From contig NZ_JAGGQL010000007.1 of assembly GCF_018613315.1 (NCBI RefSeq), positions 1 to 40,196 of the forward strand: a stretch of 40,196 bases of DNA, written 5' to 3'. The stretch's first letter is position 1, and every line of letters starts with the position of its first letter. Positions 7,990 to 14,814 of the stretch are shown one piece after another. Position numbers and translations under genes: made by a program. The notes beneath the pieces were generated by a model that saw only the letters and a list, made by a program, of their open reading frames with translations, ran no database searches and was not told the origin of the DNA. The stretch comes from Bacillus sp. ISL-37 (GTDB lineage: Bacteria; Bacillota; Bacilli; Bacillales; Cytobacillaceae).

Positions 7990-8087
7990 GTTATCCAGCA
8001 AATTATAAAATTATCCCAATGTGAATAACTATTTGTTTTTCCAGCTACAGCGCCTAGCCCCTCGAGTCGCTTGCGCTTTTTGTTCTT
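7990..8087. repeat. Dispersed gene-end repeat, copy 2 (short)
   Basis: Contains GCGCCTAGCCCCTCGAGTCG and CGCTTGCGCTTTTT, shared with the copies at 23335 and 39905. The AT-rich lead-in (attataaaatta...aatgtgaataac) also resembles the lead-in of those copies. It sits between the MEDS terminator and the stop codon of the minus-strand lacI-type gene. It is the shortest copy, lacking the middle modules. Confidence 0.8.
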
Positions 8088-9062
8088 CTATACAGATTCT
8101 CGCTCAATCAATTTAAATGGAAGAGCGATCTTCTCTGCATATGTACTATCGCCAGACCGCTTAATAAATGAGTTAAAGGCATATGAACCTAATTGTTTAG
8201 TGGGTATGTCAATTGTTGTTATTCCCATAATTTCAGATATCTGATGGTTATCAAAGCTCAAAATGGCTACATCTTCAGGCACAGCAAGTCCTTGTTTTAC
8301 ACTTTCGTTAAAAATACCGGCTGCAACTTGATCATTACCCACTAGAAAAGCTGTGGGTTTTTCTTTCATTTGTAAAAAACGATTCACGACTCTTTTCCCA
8401 TCCTGAATCATTAAACACTTGCCAAGAATCCATTCCACTTGTACCTTCTGACCAATCATCTTCATCTTTTCCTCGTAAGCCTTCTGGCGTTTTTGGCTAT
8501 TTGTCCCTTCAAGTCTCCCAAGACAAATGGCAATCCGCTTATGACCTTTTGATATTAAATATTCCAACCCCAGGTTGAATGCTGCAACATGGTTAATTGA
8601 TATAGATGGAAAATCATCTTGATCAGAGTCCTCGCATAACACCATCGGCCCCGCACTTTTATACTTCAAAAGTGAATCAAACGGAATTGCACGTGAAGCA
8701 AAAATAACCCCATCAATAAGATGGCCTCGAAGTTGTTCTAACGCTTCGAATTCCTTTTCTTGGTGATAACCTGTCTGGAAGAGAACCAGCTGGATATTAT
8801 GCTTCATTGCTTCTTCAGCAATTCCTTCCAGGAGTTCTGAAAAATAAGGGTGATTGATCGTTGGCAGTACGATTCCGACCATATTGGTCTTTCCCCGGGA
8901 TAAATGAACAGCATTAATATTAGGGCTGTAATCCAGTTCTCTTATTGTTTTCAGAACTGCTTCCCGTTTATCTGGGCTTACATATGGATGGTGGTTCAAC
9001 ACCCGTGACACAGTGGAAACCGACACTCCTGCCAATCGGGCAATTTCTCGGATATTAGCCAT
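8088..9062 (-). CDS. LacI family transcriptional regulator
   Basis: 324-residue DNA-binding regulator. The N-terminal LacI helix-turn-helix is ANIREIARLAGVSVSTVSRV followed by the hinge region (YSPNINAVHLSRGKTNMVGIV). The rest is a periplasmic-binding-protein-like sensor domain with typical segments (SFDNHQISEIMGITTIDIP near the C-terminus). The start at 9062 has GAGG eight bases upstream; a longer in-frame version to 9149 adds 29 residues without LacI character. Ligand unknown: no sugar genes flank it. A LacI-type operator (9094-9107) lies just upstream, so autoregulation and control of the divergent 41-aa gene are likely. Confidence 0.92.
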   Translation of the reverse strand: MANIREIARLAGVSVSTVSRVLNHHPYVSPDKREAVLKTIRELDYSPNINAVHLSRGKTNMVGIVLPTINHPYFSELLEGIAEEAMKHNIQLVLFQTGYHQEKEFEALEQLRGHLIDGVIFASRAIPFDSLLKYKSAGPMVLCEDSDQDDFPSISINHVAAFNLGLEYLISKGHKRIAICLGRLEGTNSQKRQKAYEEKMKMIGQKVQVEWILGKCLMIQDGKRVVNRFLQMKEKPTAFLVGNDQVAAGIFNESVKQGLAVPEDVAILSFDNHQISEIMGITTIDIPTKQLGSYAFNSFIKRSGDSTYAEKIALPFKLIERESV

Positions 9063-9087
9063 ATAAAAAACCTCGCAAAGAATATTC

Positions 9088-9118
9088 TTGACCTGAAACG
9101 CGTTCCATAAATTATTGT
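9088..9118 (+). promoter_or_regulatory. Candidate promoter with LacI-type operator between lacI and the 41-aa gene
   Basis: TGAAACGCGTTCCA at 9094-9107 fits the TGnAAn(CG)nTTnCA arms of LacI/CcpA-family operators, with the central pair read as GC. It begins immediately after a plus-strand TTGACC (9088-9093), a good -35 box; a weak -10 (TATTGT, 9113-9118) follows at 19 bases. A repressor bound here would cover the promoter of the 41-aa gene and the lacI upstream region. Confidence 0.5.
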
Positions 9119-9150
9119 ATATGCAAACATATTTTAAGGGAGCTGTCATT

Positions 9151-9276
9151 ATGGTTGCAGGAATTGTTATGTTAGCAGGTTTATGCTTATTTGAAATTAT
9201 TTTAGCAAAAATTGCATTAGGAAACGCGGAAATAGAGGAATTTAATTTCGAGGAATTTTTTTATGGGAAAGATTGA
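9151..9276 (+). CDS. 41-aa membrane microprotein divergent from lacI
   Basis: Frame ATG 9151 to TGA 9276, 41 residues: MVAGIVMLAGLCLFEIILAK is a single membrane helix, followed by an acidic tail (NAEIEEFNFEEFFYGKD). AAGGGAG lies eight bases before the ATG, a strong ribosome site. It is divergent from the LacI-type regulator with a LacI-like operator upstream. No homologue is known to me. The miniature transposon copy begins 46 bases after the stop. Good ribosome site, helix and operator make it more likely real than chance. Confidence 0.55.
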   Translation: MVAGIVMLAGLCLFEIILAKIALGNAEIEEFNFEEFFYGKD

Positions 9277-9322
9277 ATGTTAATAGGAAAAAACGAACTC
9301 TCGTCATTCACTCTTTAATAAT

Positions 9323-9505
9323 AGCTCTTTTCTCAAACTTTGTTGCTATTGTATACAAAATTGGAGTGAATTACCTAAATTCCTCGTAGAGTTGACGCTT
9401 CTTATGAGAAAAGAGCATGCAAACTTAATACCGACCTGCAAAAGGGGGATATATCACGTTAAAATCGGGTTTAGGATCTTAACAACAAGCTTTACCAAAA
9501 CAGCC
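9323..9505 (-). mobile_element. Miniature transposon (MITE) copy A, 183 bp
   Basis: Non-coding element related to copies at 12259, 13488 and 14815. Left end aGCTCTTTTCTCAAAC, right end (reverse complement) GGCTGTTTTGGTAAAG. It is flanked by TTAATAAT (9315-9322) and TTAATAGT (9506-9513), an 8-bp target duplication with one change. It holds the internal stem of GTTAAAATC / GATTTTAAC type. Inverted relative to copies B and C. No coding capacity, so it needs a transposase supplied elsewhere. Confidence 0.85.
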
Positions 9506-9573
9506 TTAATAGTAAAGTGCAGGAAGGAATTACTAAACTGATTGTAGAATTCAGCATCACTGCGAAACGAAAG

Positions 9574-9582
9574 TGTTACAAT
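9574..9582 (+). promoter_or_regulatory. Extended -10 promoter of the DUF350/ATP-grasp operon
   Basis: TGTTACAAT is a TGn extended -10 element, about 97 bases before the lipoprotein start. No clear -35 box is seen, which is usual for extended -10 promoters. The leader contains a perfect 14-bp palindrome CGTAAATATTTACG at 9642-9655, 23 bases before the ATG, a possible operator. Confidence 0.4.
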
Positions 9583-9678
9583 AAAAGGAAGGTTGTAATC
9601 TGGAAAGTAAGAAGGAATATGAAACTTTTTACCAGGTCTTCCGTAAATATTTACGTCAATTAGAAAGAGGTGAAATAA

Positions 9679-10122
9679 ATGGGCAAAACAAAAAAGGTTA
9701 TCGCGAGTATTTCTGCTACGGCTTTGATGATGGGGCTCGCTGGTTGCAATAACAACCCACAGGCCATTCAGGACCGGGATTGGGAACCGGATGTATCTGG
9801 CGATGAAGGGCAGGATTGGAATTCTGAGCAGGGCCAGGATATCCCTCCAGTACCAGAAGGGACCGATTGTTCAGACTGGGAATGGGACAATGAAGATGGT
9901 GTCTGGGAATGTGATGATAACAACTCTCCATATTTTGGACATTACTTTTTCGCTGGTATGTTCTTTGCGAATCGATCATTACTCTATAAGAGCAATGACT
10001 ATACGAAGTACAAGAACAGTTCATCATTCAAAGGGGCAAGATTGGACAGCAATTATAAAAACACTTCGCCAAAGGGCAGTTCAGGATTCGGCAGCGGGTC
10101 AAGAAGCACTACTGGCGGTTAA
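9679..10122 (+). CDS. Lipoprotein, DUF1190 (YgiB/YjfM)-like
   Basis: 147-residue lipoprotein, first gene of the operon. Signal peptide residues 1-22 end in the lipobox LAGC, so the mature protein starts at Cys23 on the outer face of the membrane. The mature part is rich in Asp, Trp and Glu (DWEPD, DCSDWEWDNEDGVWECDD), then aromatic (YFGHYFFAGMFF). It ends in a Ser/Gly tail KGSSGFGSGSRSTTGG that resembles the GGFGS-type tails of E. coli YgiB/YjfM. Position next to DUF350 and a GspS-like ligase supports that link. The ribosome site AGAGGTG is good. Function unknown; family assignment is by motif and context. Confidence 0.7.
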   Translation: MGKTKKVIASISATALMMGLAGCNNNPQAIQDRDWEPDVSGDEGQDWNSEQGQDIPPVPEGTDCSDWEWDNEDGVWECDDNNSPYFGHYFFAGMFFANRSLLYKSNDYTKYKNSSSFKGARLDSNYKNTSPKGSSGFGSGSRSTTGG

Positions 10123-10137
10123 GGGAGAGGAAAATTA

Positions 10138-10536
10138 ATGAATTTATATTTGAATTTTGCCGCTTATTTAGGACTTGGATTGCTTTTGCTGACGGCAGGT
10201 GTCGGCTTATTCGTGTTGGCTACACCAAAGATTAAGGAGTTTGAACTGATTGGCAAAAGAAATATAACAGCAGCTCTTTCGCTTGGAGGGAAAATGCTGG
10301 GACTAGCAATCGTGCTGGGAGCAGCAGCAGAATATTCGGTATCCCTTCTGGATATGGCTATCTGGGGATCCATTGGGATTTTCACGCAAATTATAGTATT
10401 CTTTGTCGCTGAGGTTATTACGGTCAGATATAGCCTCCAAAAAGCGATTGAAGAAGACAACCGTTCAGTTGGTGTCATTCTCTTCTCACTTTCTCTTGCC
10501 GTAGGCTGGATTGTTGCAAAAAGCCTTTCTTATTAG
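10138..10536 (+). CDS. DUF350 family membrane protein (YjfL-like)
   Basis: 132 residues with four hydrophobic helices (about 8-27, 50-68, 75-95, 110-130), the usual DUF350 length and topology. Conserved-looking polar sites include FELIGKRNITAALSLGGKMLG between helices one and two and RYSLQKAIEEDNRSVGV before the last helix. Ribosome site GGGAGAGG. Lies 15 bases after the lipoprotein gene. In proteobacteria DUF350 (YjfL) is found next to DUF1190 lipoproteins and GspS-like ligases, as here. Role not established. Confidence 0.88.
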   Translation: MNLYLNFAAYLGLGLLLLTAGVGLFVLATPKIKEFELIGKRNITAALSLGGKMLGLAIVLGAAAEYSVSLLDMAIWGSIGIFTQIIVFFVAEVITVRYSLQKAIEEDNRSVGVILFSLSLAVGWIVAKSLSY

Positions 10537-10551
10537 GAGGAGAAAACATCC

Positions 10552-11013
10552 ATGAAAAAACTAACTTATTTTGTTCATGATGGAAAAGACAACTATGAAC
10601 CATTATACGAATATACGATCCCGAATGTCGGAATAGATGAGTTTTATGCCCGCCAGCTTTGCACTTATTTCATTATTAAAGGAAGCCAGTATGAACTGAT
10701 ATCCAATGAGATGGTTGCGGATGAAGAAATACTCGTTCTTGAAGACAGGGGCAGGAACAATTATGTCCTTGGTGAGAAAAGTTATCGGGGAATGGGGATC
10801 CACGTGGAGTTCCGGCGATTCAAGGAAAGTGAGAATTATAAGTTGCTAACTGCTGTTCCTTGTCGGACACACCTTGATGTAATCCGCTATCTCTTAAAGG
10901 ATATTATTGATGTTCCTGGTTTCGGGCAAATGGCTGTTACCTCCACTGAAGTGGATGAAGATCGGGGAGTTTACGTCCTGTATCTTAAAGCCATTGGTGA
11001 AAACATGGAATAG
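10552..11013 (+). CDS. Unknown soluble protein in the ATP-grasp operon (153 aa)
   Basis: 153-residue protein without signal peptide or membrane helix. It begins MKKLTYFVHDGKDNYEPLYEY and has predicted beta-rich segments (IKGSQYELISNEM, GIHVEFRRFKES) and a C-terminal VYVLYLKAIGE. I do not recognise a domain. Ribosome site GGAGGAG. Its stop codon TAG is part of the TAGGAGG ribosome site of the next gene, so translation is tightly linked to the ATP-grasp enzyme, suggesting a partner or regulator of it. Confidence 0.85.
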   Translation: MKKLTYFVHDGKDNYEPLYEYTIPNVGIDEFYARQLCTYFIIKGSQYELISNEMVADEEILVLEDRGRNNYVLGEKSYRGMGIHVEFRRFKESENYKLLTAVPCRTHLDVIRYLLKDIIDVPGFGQMAVTSTEVDEDRGVYVLYLKAIGENME

Positions 11014-11023
11014 GAGGCATTCC

Positions 11024-12253
11024 ATGAAAAACTACAAAGCAAATAGAGAAGGATTTTATAGTGGAATAAAGAACTTCTGGCCCGATTTGTATGGGGAGGA
11101 ATATGCCTTATTTGATATTTCTACCATTGATGAGGGGGAAGTTGAAGCCATCAGGCTTTGTACAAATAGAATCGGCAGAATATTTTTTAAAGTTAGTGAG
11201 CTCTTGAGAAATGTTCAACTGGATACCTTGAGTGAACTGGGGTATCCGGTTGAAACCCTAGATTTTATCAGGCTCAAGACATTAAATGTTGAAAGTGTTA
11301 TCGCAAGACTGGACCTGATTAAAACAGAAAATACATATAAGTGCATTGAGATCAATTCTGATACTCCAACCTTCGTTAAGGAATTATTTAGCGTAAATGG
11401 ATCTGTAGCGACTCAATTTGGCTTCAGAAATCCAAATGAAGGAATGGAGGATCAACTGGCCAGAGCTGTCCGGATTGCTGTCGCTGCATCTGCAAAATGG
11501 CTGGAAGAAGTTGAACCATATGTTGTTTTCACTGCGCATGAAGACAATATAGAAGATCGAAATACAGTTTTATATTTGCAGGATTTATATGGTTTACCTT
11601 CCAGGTTCATTGCACTAGATAAACTAAGGATCATACCTGGGACTGGCCTATATGATCAAACTGGCCGTAAGATTGACATCCTCTACCGGCAAACATTTCC
11701 GATAGAAAGCCTCATAATGGATGAAGACGAATCAGGAAATAAAATCGGTATGTGGCTGCTTGAACTTGTAAAAACAAAGAAATTGGCAATGATCAATCCT
11801 CCGTCTGCTTTCTTATTGCAGAATAAGGCTGTGCAGGCTGTAATATGGGGATTACATGAAGATAATGATCCATTTTTCACACCCGAAGAGCATGACTGGA
11901 TTAACGAATATTTCCTGCCTACTTATTTGGAAGCGGAGCCGTTTTTAACGAAACAGGTTCCTTTTGTCAAAAAGCCTATCTTCGGGAGAGAAGGAGACAC
12001 AGTCGAGATATACAGTTCCGCTGGTAAACTGATAATGGAAGAAAAACATAAAAACTACAACGATGTCCCATCCATTTTTCAGCAGTATATTGAACTGCCC
12101 ACTGTTACATACAATTCAGAAAAAGGTAAGCAAAAAGGACATGTTTTAACAGGGAGTTTTCTTATTAACGGAAAATCATCCGCGCTCGGTTACCGTGTCG
12201 GAGGAGAAATTACAAACAACCTTTCTTGCTTTTTACCAGTGGGGTTGTCTTAA
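11024..12253 (+). CDS. Glutathionylspermidine-synthase-like ATP-grasp ligase (YgiC/YjfC-like)
   Basis: 409-residue ATP-grasp enzyme homologous to the synthetase half of Gsp synthetase, like E. coli YgiC/YjfC, which are thought to join an amine to a carboxyl group using ATP; the true substrates of these homologues are not established. Motifs: YKCIEINSDTPTF (about 106-118), GLHEDNDPFFTPEEHDWIN, VKKPIFGREGDTVEIY (ATP-grasp Lys and GREG loop), FQQYIELP, and the C-terminal GSFLINGKSSALGYRVGGEI ... NNLSCFLPVGL, the normal end of the family. ATG 11024 is set by TAGGAGG at 11011. Its stop TAA is also the first three bases of the target duplication of the miniature transposon that follows. Confidence 0.88.
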   Translation: MKNYKANREGFYSGIKNFWPDLYGEEYALFDISTIDEGEVEAIRLCTNRIGRIFFKVSELLRNVQLDTLSELGYPVETLDFIRLKTLNVESVIARLDLIKTENTYKCIEINSDTPTFVKELFSVNGSVATQFGFRNPNEGMEDQLARAVRIAVAASAKWLEEVEPYVVFTAHEDNIEDRNTVLYLQDLYGLPSRFIALDKLRIIPGTGLYDQTGRKIDILYRQTFPIESLIMDEDESGNKIGMWLLELVKTKKLAMINPPSAFLLQNKAVQAVIWGLHEDNDPFFTPEEHDWINEYFLPTYLEAEPFLTKQVPFVKKPIFGREGDTVEIYSSAGKLIMEEKHKNYNDVPSIFQQYIELPTVTYNSEKGKQKGHVLTGSFLINGKSSALGYRVGGEITNNLSCFLPVGLS

Positions 12254-12258
12254 GAGAA

Positions 12259-12425
12259 GGCTGTTTTCGTAAAGATGGTTGTTAAAATCCTAAAGCCGAT
12301 TTTAACGTAATATAAAGCCATTTTGCAGGTCAGTATTAAGTTTGCATGCTCTTTTCTCAAAAAAAGAGTCAACCTTGCGAAGAAACATAGGTCAATCAAT
12401 CCTATTTTGTAGTGAGAAAAGAGCC
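12259..12425 (+). mobile_element. MITE copy B, 167 bp, inside the operon
   Basis: Starts GGCTGTTTTCGTAAAG and ends GAGAAAAGAGCC. Flanked by identical 8-bp TAAGAGAA at 12251-12258 and 12426-12433. It has the internal stem GTTAAAATC / GATTTTAAC (12281-12306). It lacks about 17 bases present near the right end of the 183-bp copies. The left duplication supplies the stop codon of the ATP-grasp gene; the right one precedes AGGAGG of the channel gene. No T-run follows the stem, so it may not stop transcription. Confidence 0.93.
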
Positions 12426-12446
12426 TAAGAGAAAGGAGGTCCACTC

Positions 12447-13475
12447 ATGTGGATTTTACAGAGGTTGTTTACAAAACTGCTGAAAGTCAGTCTTTTGAAA
12501 ATCACCTTGATCGTTCTTGGAGTGATTCTGTTAAGCAGCTTGATTATCAAGACACTTGAACCAGAAACTTTTCCAAGATACCTTGATGCAGTCTGGTGGA
12601 CAATGACCACGGTCGTGACGGTTGGTTACGGTGATTACTCCCCCAGCAGTGATTTAGGCCGAATTTTTACGATGGTGCTGCTATATACAGTCGGGATTGG
12701 GGCAATGGGTATTATCATCGGCAAGATTTTTGATAGTTTGACTTTGTATAAAAAAATGAAGGAGGAAGGGAAGTTGGCATATAAAGGAAAGGACCACTAT
12801 ATACTGATCGGCTCCTCCAAAGATAAACTTAGTAATGTTGTTGAGGAAATCCTGAATTCCAATAAAAAGTGCGATATAGTCATTGTCGATCATAGCAATG
12901 AGTCGCCAGTGCAGCATGACCGAGTACATTTTGTCAGCGGAAACCCTGCTGAAGAAGAAATTTTAATGCAGGCTAATATCCTCGAGTCCAAATCAGTGGC
13001 TGTCTTTACGGATGATCGTATTGAGTTTCCTGAATACGCTGATGGGAAAACTTTGCTTATAGCATCAAGGGTAGAACATATCTCGAAACAGTCAAAAAGA
13101 AATATATATACGATTGCCGAGATCATGAAAGAAAAGCATATTGCGTTGTTCGAACATGCGAACATCGATGAATTTATTTTATCCAATGAATCAGTATCTA
13201 AACTCATGGCTCAGGCAGCGATCTTTCCTGGTTCGAGCAAGCTGTTTAAACAACTGCTCAGCAATATGGAAGGAGAGAACCTCTATAAAATCGAGAAGAA
13301 GCCGCATTGGACTACTTATAAGCAAGCAGCCATGGAGCTCTTTGACCTCGGAGCAACACTCATTTCAGATGGACACGCGCTTGATATTGCAAGAAAACAT
13401 AATGAAGAAATTCCTGAGGGTACGGAGATGTTTGTCATTTGCGATGAGGCAACCTATAAAAAGTTATGCAGCTAA
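12447..13475 (+). CDS. Two-helix potassium channel with RCK (TrkA-N) domain
   Basis: 342-residue K+ channel. Residues 12-35 and 72-93 are membrane helices enclosing a pore loop with the selectivity filter TVGYGD at 58-63. From about 115 an RCK domain follows: HYILIGSSKDKL is the Rossmann start without the classical GxGxxG but like MthK-type domains, VSGNPAEEEIL is the usual G-x-x-x-x-x-x-L helix cap. The C-terminal part (about 260-342) is a second RCK-like lobe. Ribosome site AAAGGAGG seven bases before the ATG. Before the MITE entered, it lay only about 18 bases after the ATP-grasp stop, so it belongs to the same operon. Similar in design to B. subtilis YugO; orthology not shown. Confidence 0.92.
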   Translation: MWILQRLFTKLLKVSLLKITLIVLGVILLSSLIIKTLEPETFPRYLDAVWWTMTTVVTVGYGDYSPSSDLGRIFTMVLLYTVGIGAMGIIIGKIFDSLTLYKKMKEEGKLAYKGKDHYILIGSSKDKLSNVVEEILNSNKKCDIVIVDHSNESPVQHDRVHFVSGNPAEEEILMQANILESKSVAVFTDDRIEFPEYADGKTLLIASRVEHISKQSKRNIYTIAEIMKEKHIALFEHANIDEFILSNESVSKLMAQAAIFPGSSKLFKQLLSNMEGENLYKIEKKPHWTTYKQAAMELFDLGATLISDGHALDIARKHNEEIPEGTEMFVICDEATYKKLCS

Positions 13476-13487
13476 ATTTTCGTCAAA

Positions 13488-13670
13488 TGCTCTTTTCGTA
13501 AAGATTGTTGTTAAAATCCTAAAGCCGATTTTAACGTAATATATACCCATTTTGCAGGTCGGTAGTAAGTTTGCATTCTCTTTTCTCACAAAAGGGTCAA
13601 CATTACGAAGGAATATAGGTAATTCAATCCTATTTTGTAGTCAAATAGCAACAAAGTTGAGAAAAGAGCC
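13488..13670 (+). mobile_element. MITE copy C, 183 bp
   Basis: Starts tGCTCTTTTCGTAAAG and ends TTGAGAAAAGAGCC; flanked by identical TCGTCAAA at 13480-13487 and 13671-13678. Same orientation as copy B. It separates the end of the channel gene from the promoter of the cold-shock gene. Confidence 0.93.
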
Positions 13671-13693
13671 TCGTCAAAAAAAATTCTTCTATT

Positions 13694-13724
13694 TTGGTTT
13701 AAAATATTTTTAGAAGGATATAAT
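13694..13724 (+). promoter_or_regulatory. Candidate promoter of the cold-shock gene
   Basis: TATAAT at 13719-13724 with TTGGTT at 13694-13699 (19-base spacer, long). It leaves a leader of about 45 bases before the start codon. It begins 15 bases after the MITE C target duplication, so the insertion may have displaced upstream elements. Confidence 0.4.
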
Positions 13725-13775
13725 AATCACGCAAGGTTAAATTGCAATTTTTTTAATCGCTAGGAGGCAACAATT

Positions 13776-13976
13776 GTGGAACGTGGTAAAGTAAAATGGT
13801 TTAACAGCGAAAAAGGCTTTGGATTCATCGAACGTGAAGGCGGGGAAGATGTATTTGTACACTTCTCAGCAATCCAGGGCGAAGGTTACAAATCTTTAGA
13901 TGAAGGACAAGAAGTTACATTTGAAGTTGAACAAGGCCAGCGTGGCCCACAAGCGACAAACGTACAGAAAGCCTAA
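13776..13976 (+). CDS. Cold-shock protein (CspA/CspB family)
   Basis: 66-residue single cold-shock domain, an OB-fold RNA chaperone binding single-stranded nucleic acid. It reads [20 protein letters not shown], with RNP1 (KGFGFI) and RNP2 (DVFVHF) intact, and ends [10 protein letters not shown]. Starts with GTG, eight bases after TAGGAGG at 13761-13767. Monocistronic with its own promoter and terminator. Confidence 0.96.
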   Translation: MERGKVKWFNSEKGFGFIEREGGEDVFVHFSAIQGEGYKSLDEGQEVTFEVEQGQRGPQATNVQKA

Positions 13977-13992
13977 CTAAGGATACCTAAAA

Positions 13993-14022
13993 CAGACTCA
14001 GATTTTATGGGTCTGTTTTTTT
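13993..14022 (+). terminator. Intrinsic terminator of the cold-shock gene
   Basis: Stem CAGACTC / GGGTCTG (one G-U pair), 9-base loop, then eight T. Confidence 0.92.
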
Positions 14023-14070
14023 GATTTGGCTTTTTCGTAAATATTGTTGATTTTGAGGAAAAATTTTACA

Positions 14071-14096
14071 AAAAAAAGAACACATCCTTGATGTGC
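14071..14096 (-). terminator. Intrinsic terminator of racA
   Basis: Read on the minus strand: CACATC / GATGTG with a 3-base loop, then TTC and a run of T. It lies just after the racA stop codon and converges on the cold-shock terminator. Confidence 0.8.
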
Positions 14097-14100
14097 CAAA

Positions 14101-14622
14101 TTAAAATCCAAAAAAGGAACTGATTATATTTCGTTTTTTGAATTTTCTTAAGGAAGAAATAGGTGCTAAAGATAATTGGTTTTCCTCCTTAGCTACTTGT
14201 TCCTGCTGTGCTGCAGCTTCCTCCATGCTTGTAATCACTTCTTTCATTCTGGCTACCTCATTTTGCAGTTCCTCAATTTCCCTGCGATGCTGAAGGATTT
14301 GATATGATACAACTTCATCAGCCTTTCGGTTAAGCCTGTTTTCGAAATCCTCCATTCGCTTCATTAGCTTATCCATTGCCATATCTGGTTTAACAGCTGG
14401 GATTGTCGCTTTTCTTTGCTTTCTTCCTTTAATTTTTAAATCCTGTAATAAAACTCCTTTATTAAGCTGTTCTTTGATGTCTTTTAAGATCTCGATACTT
14501 TCTCCGGAAAATTGATAATGTCCTAACTCCGTACGCTCCATTTGAAGGTTTGCCTGCTTCACCCAGCGTTGTATTGTGCTCGGTGAAACGCCGAGCAGCT
14601 TTGCTACTGCGCTAGTATTCAT
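14101..14622 (-). CDS. racA: RacA, polar chromosome-anchoring protein
   Basis: 173-residue sporulation protein that binds DNA near the origin and anchors it at the cell pole through DivIVA as the axial filament forms. The N-terminal MerR-like helix-turn-helix reads NTSAVAKLLGVSPSTIQRWV and continues to the ELGHYQF wing. A charged linker follows, then a coiled coil (about 78-145, MEDFENRLNRKADEVVSY...MKEVITSMEEAAAQQEQ). The basic, aromatic C-terminus KKRNIISSFFGF fits membrane or pole attachment. Of two adjacent ATGs the second (14622) is better spaced from AAGGGGGG. In B. subtilis racA is under Spo0A/SigH control; no box was checked here. Confidence 0.9.
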   Translation of the reverse strand: MNTSAVAKLLGVSPSTIQRWVKQANLQMERTELGHYQFSGESIEILKDIKEQLNKGVLLQDLKIKGRKQRKATIPAVKPDMAMDKLMKRMEDFENRLNRKADEVVSYQILQHRREIEELQNEVARMKEVITSMEEAAAQQEQVAKEENQLSLAPISSLRKFKKRNIISSFFGF

Positions 14623-14814
14623 CATAATCCCCCCTTGTTATAGTAAAATTTCGCTTTTTAATTTGCTTTTCCTTTGTCGCTGACAAAACTAGTTGGCTTT
14701 CGGCAAAGAAAGTGAAAAAATACCACCTTACACTCTTTTAGGTAAAATTGTCGTGATTTTATTATAATAACCAGTCGAGTTATGTTATTTTTTATCAAGT
14801 TATCCATTTTATTA

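Noticed and set aside
10907-11023. Upstream extension of the ATP-grasp ligase by 39 codons
   Set aside because: It overlaps the 153-aa gene, and TAGGAGG at 11011-11017 clearly sets the start at 11024.
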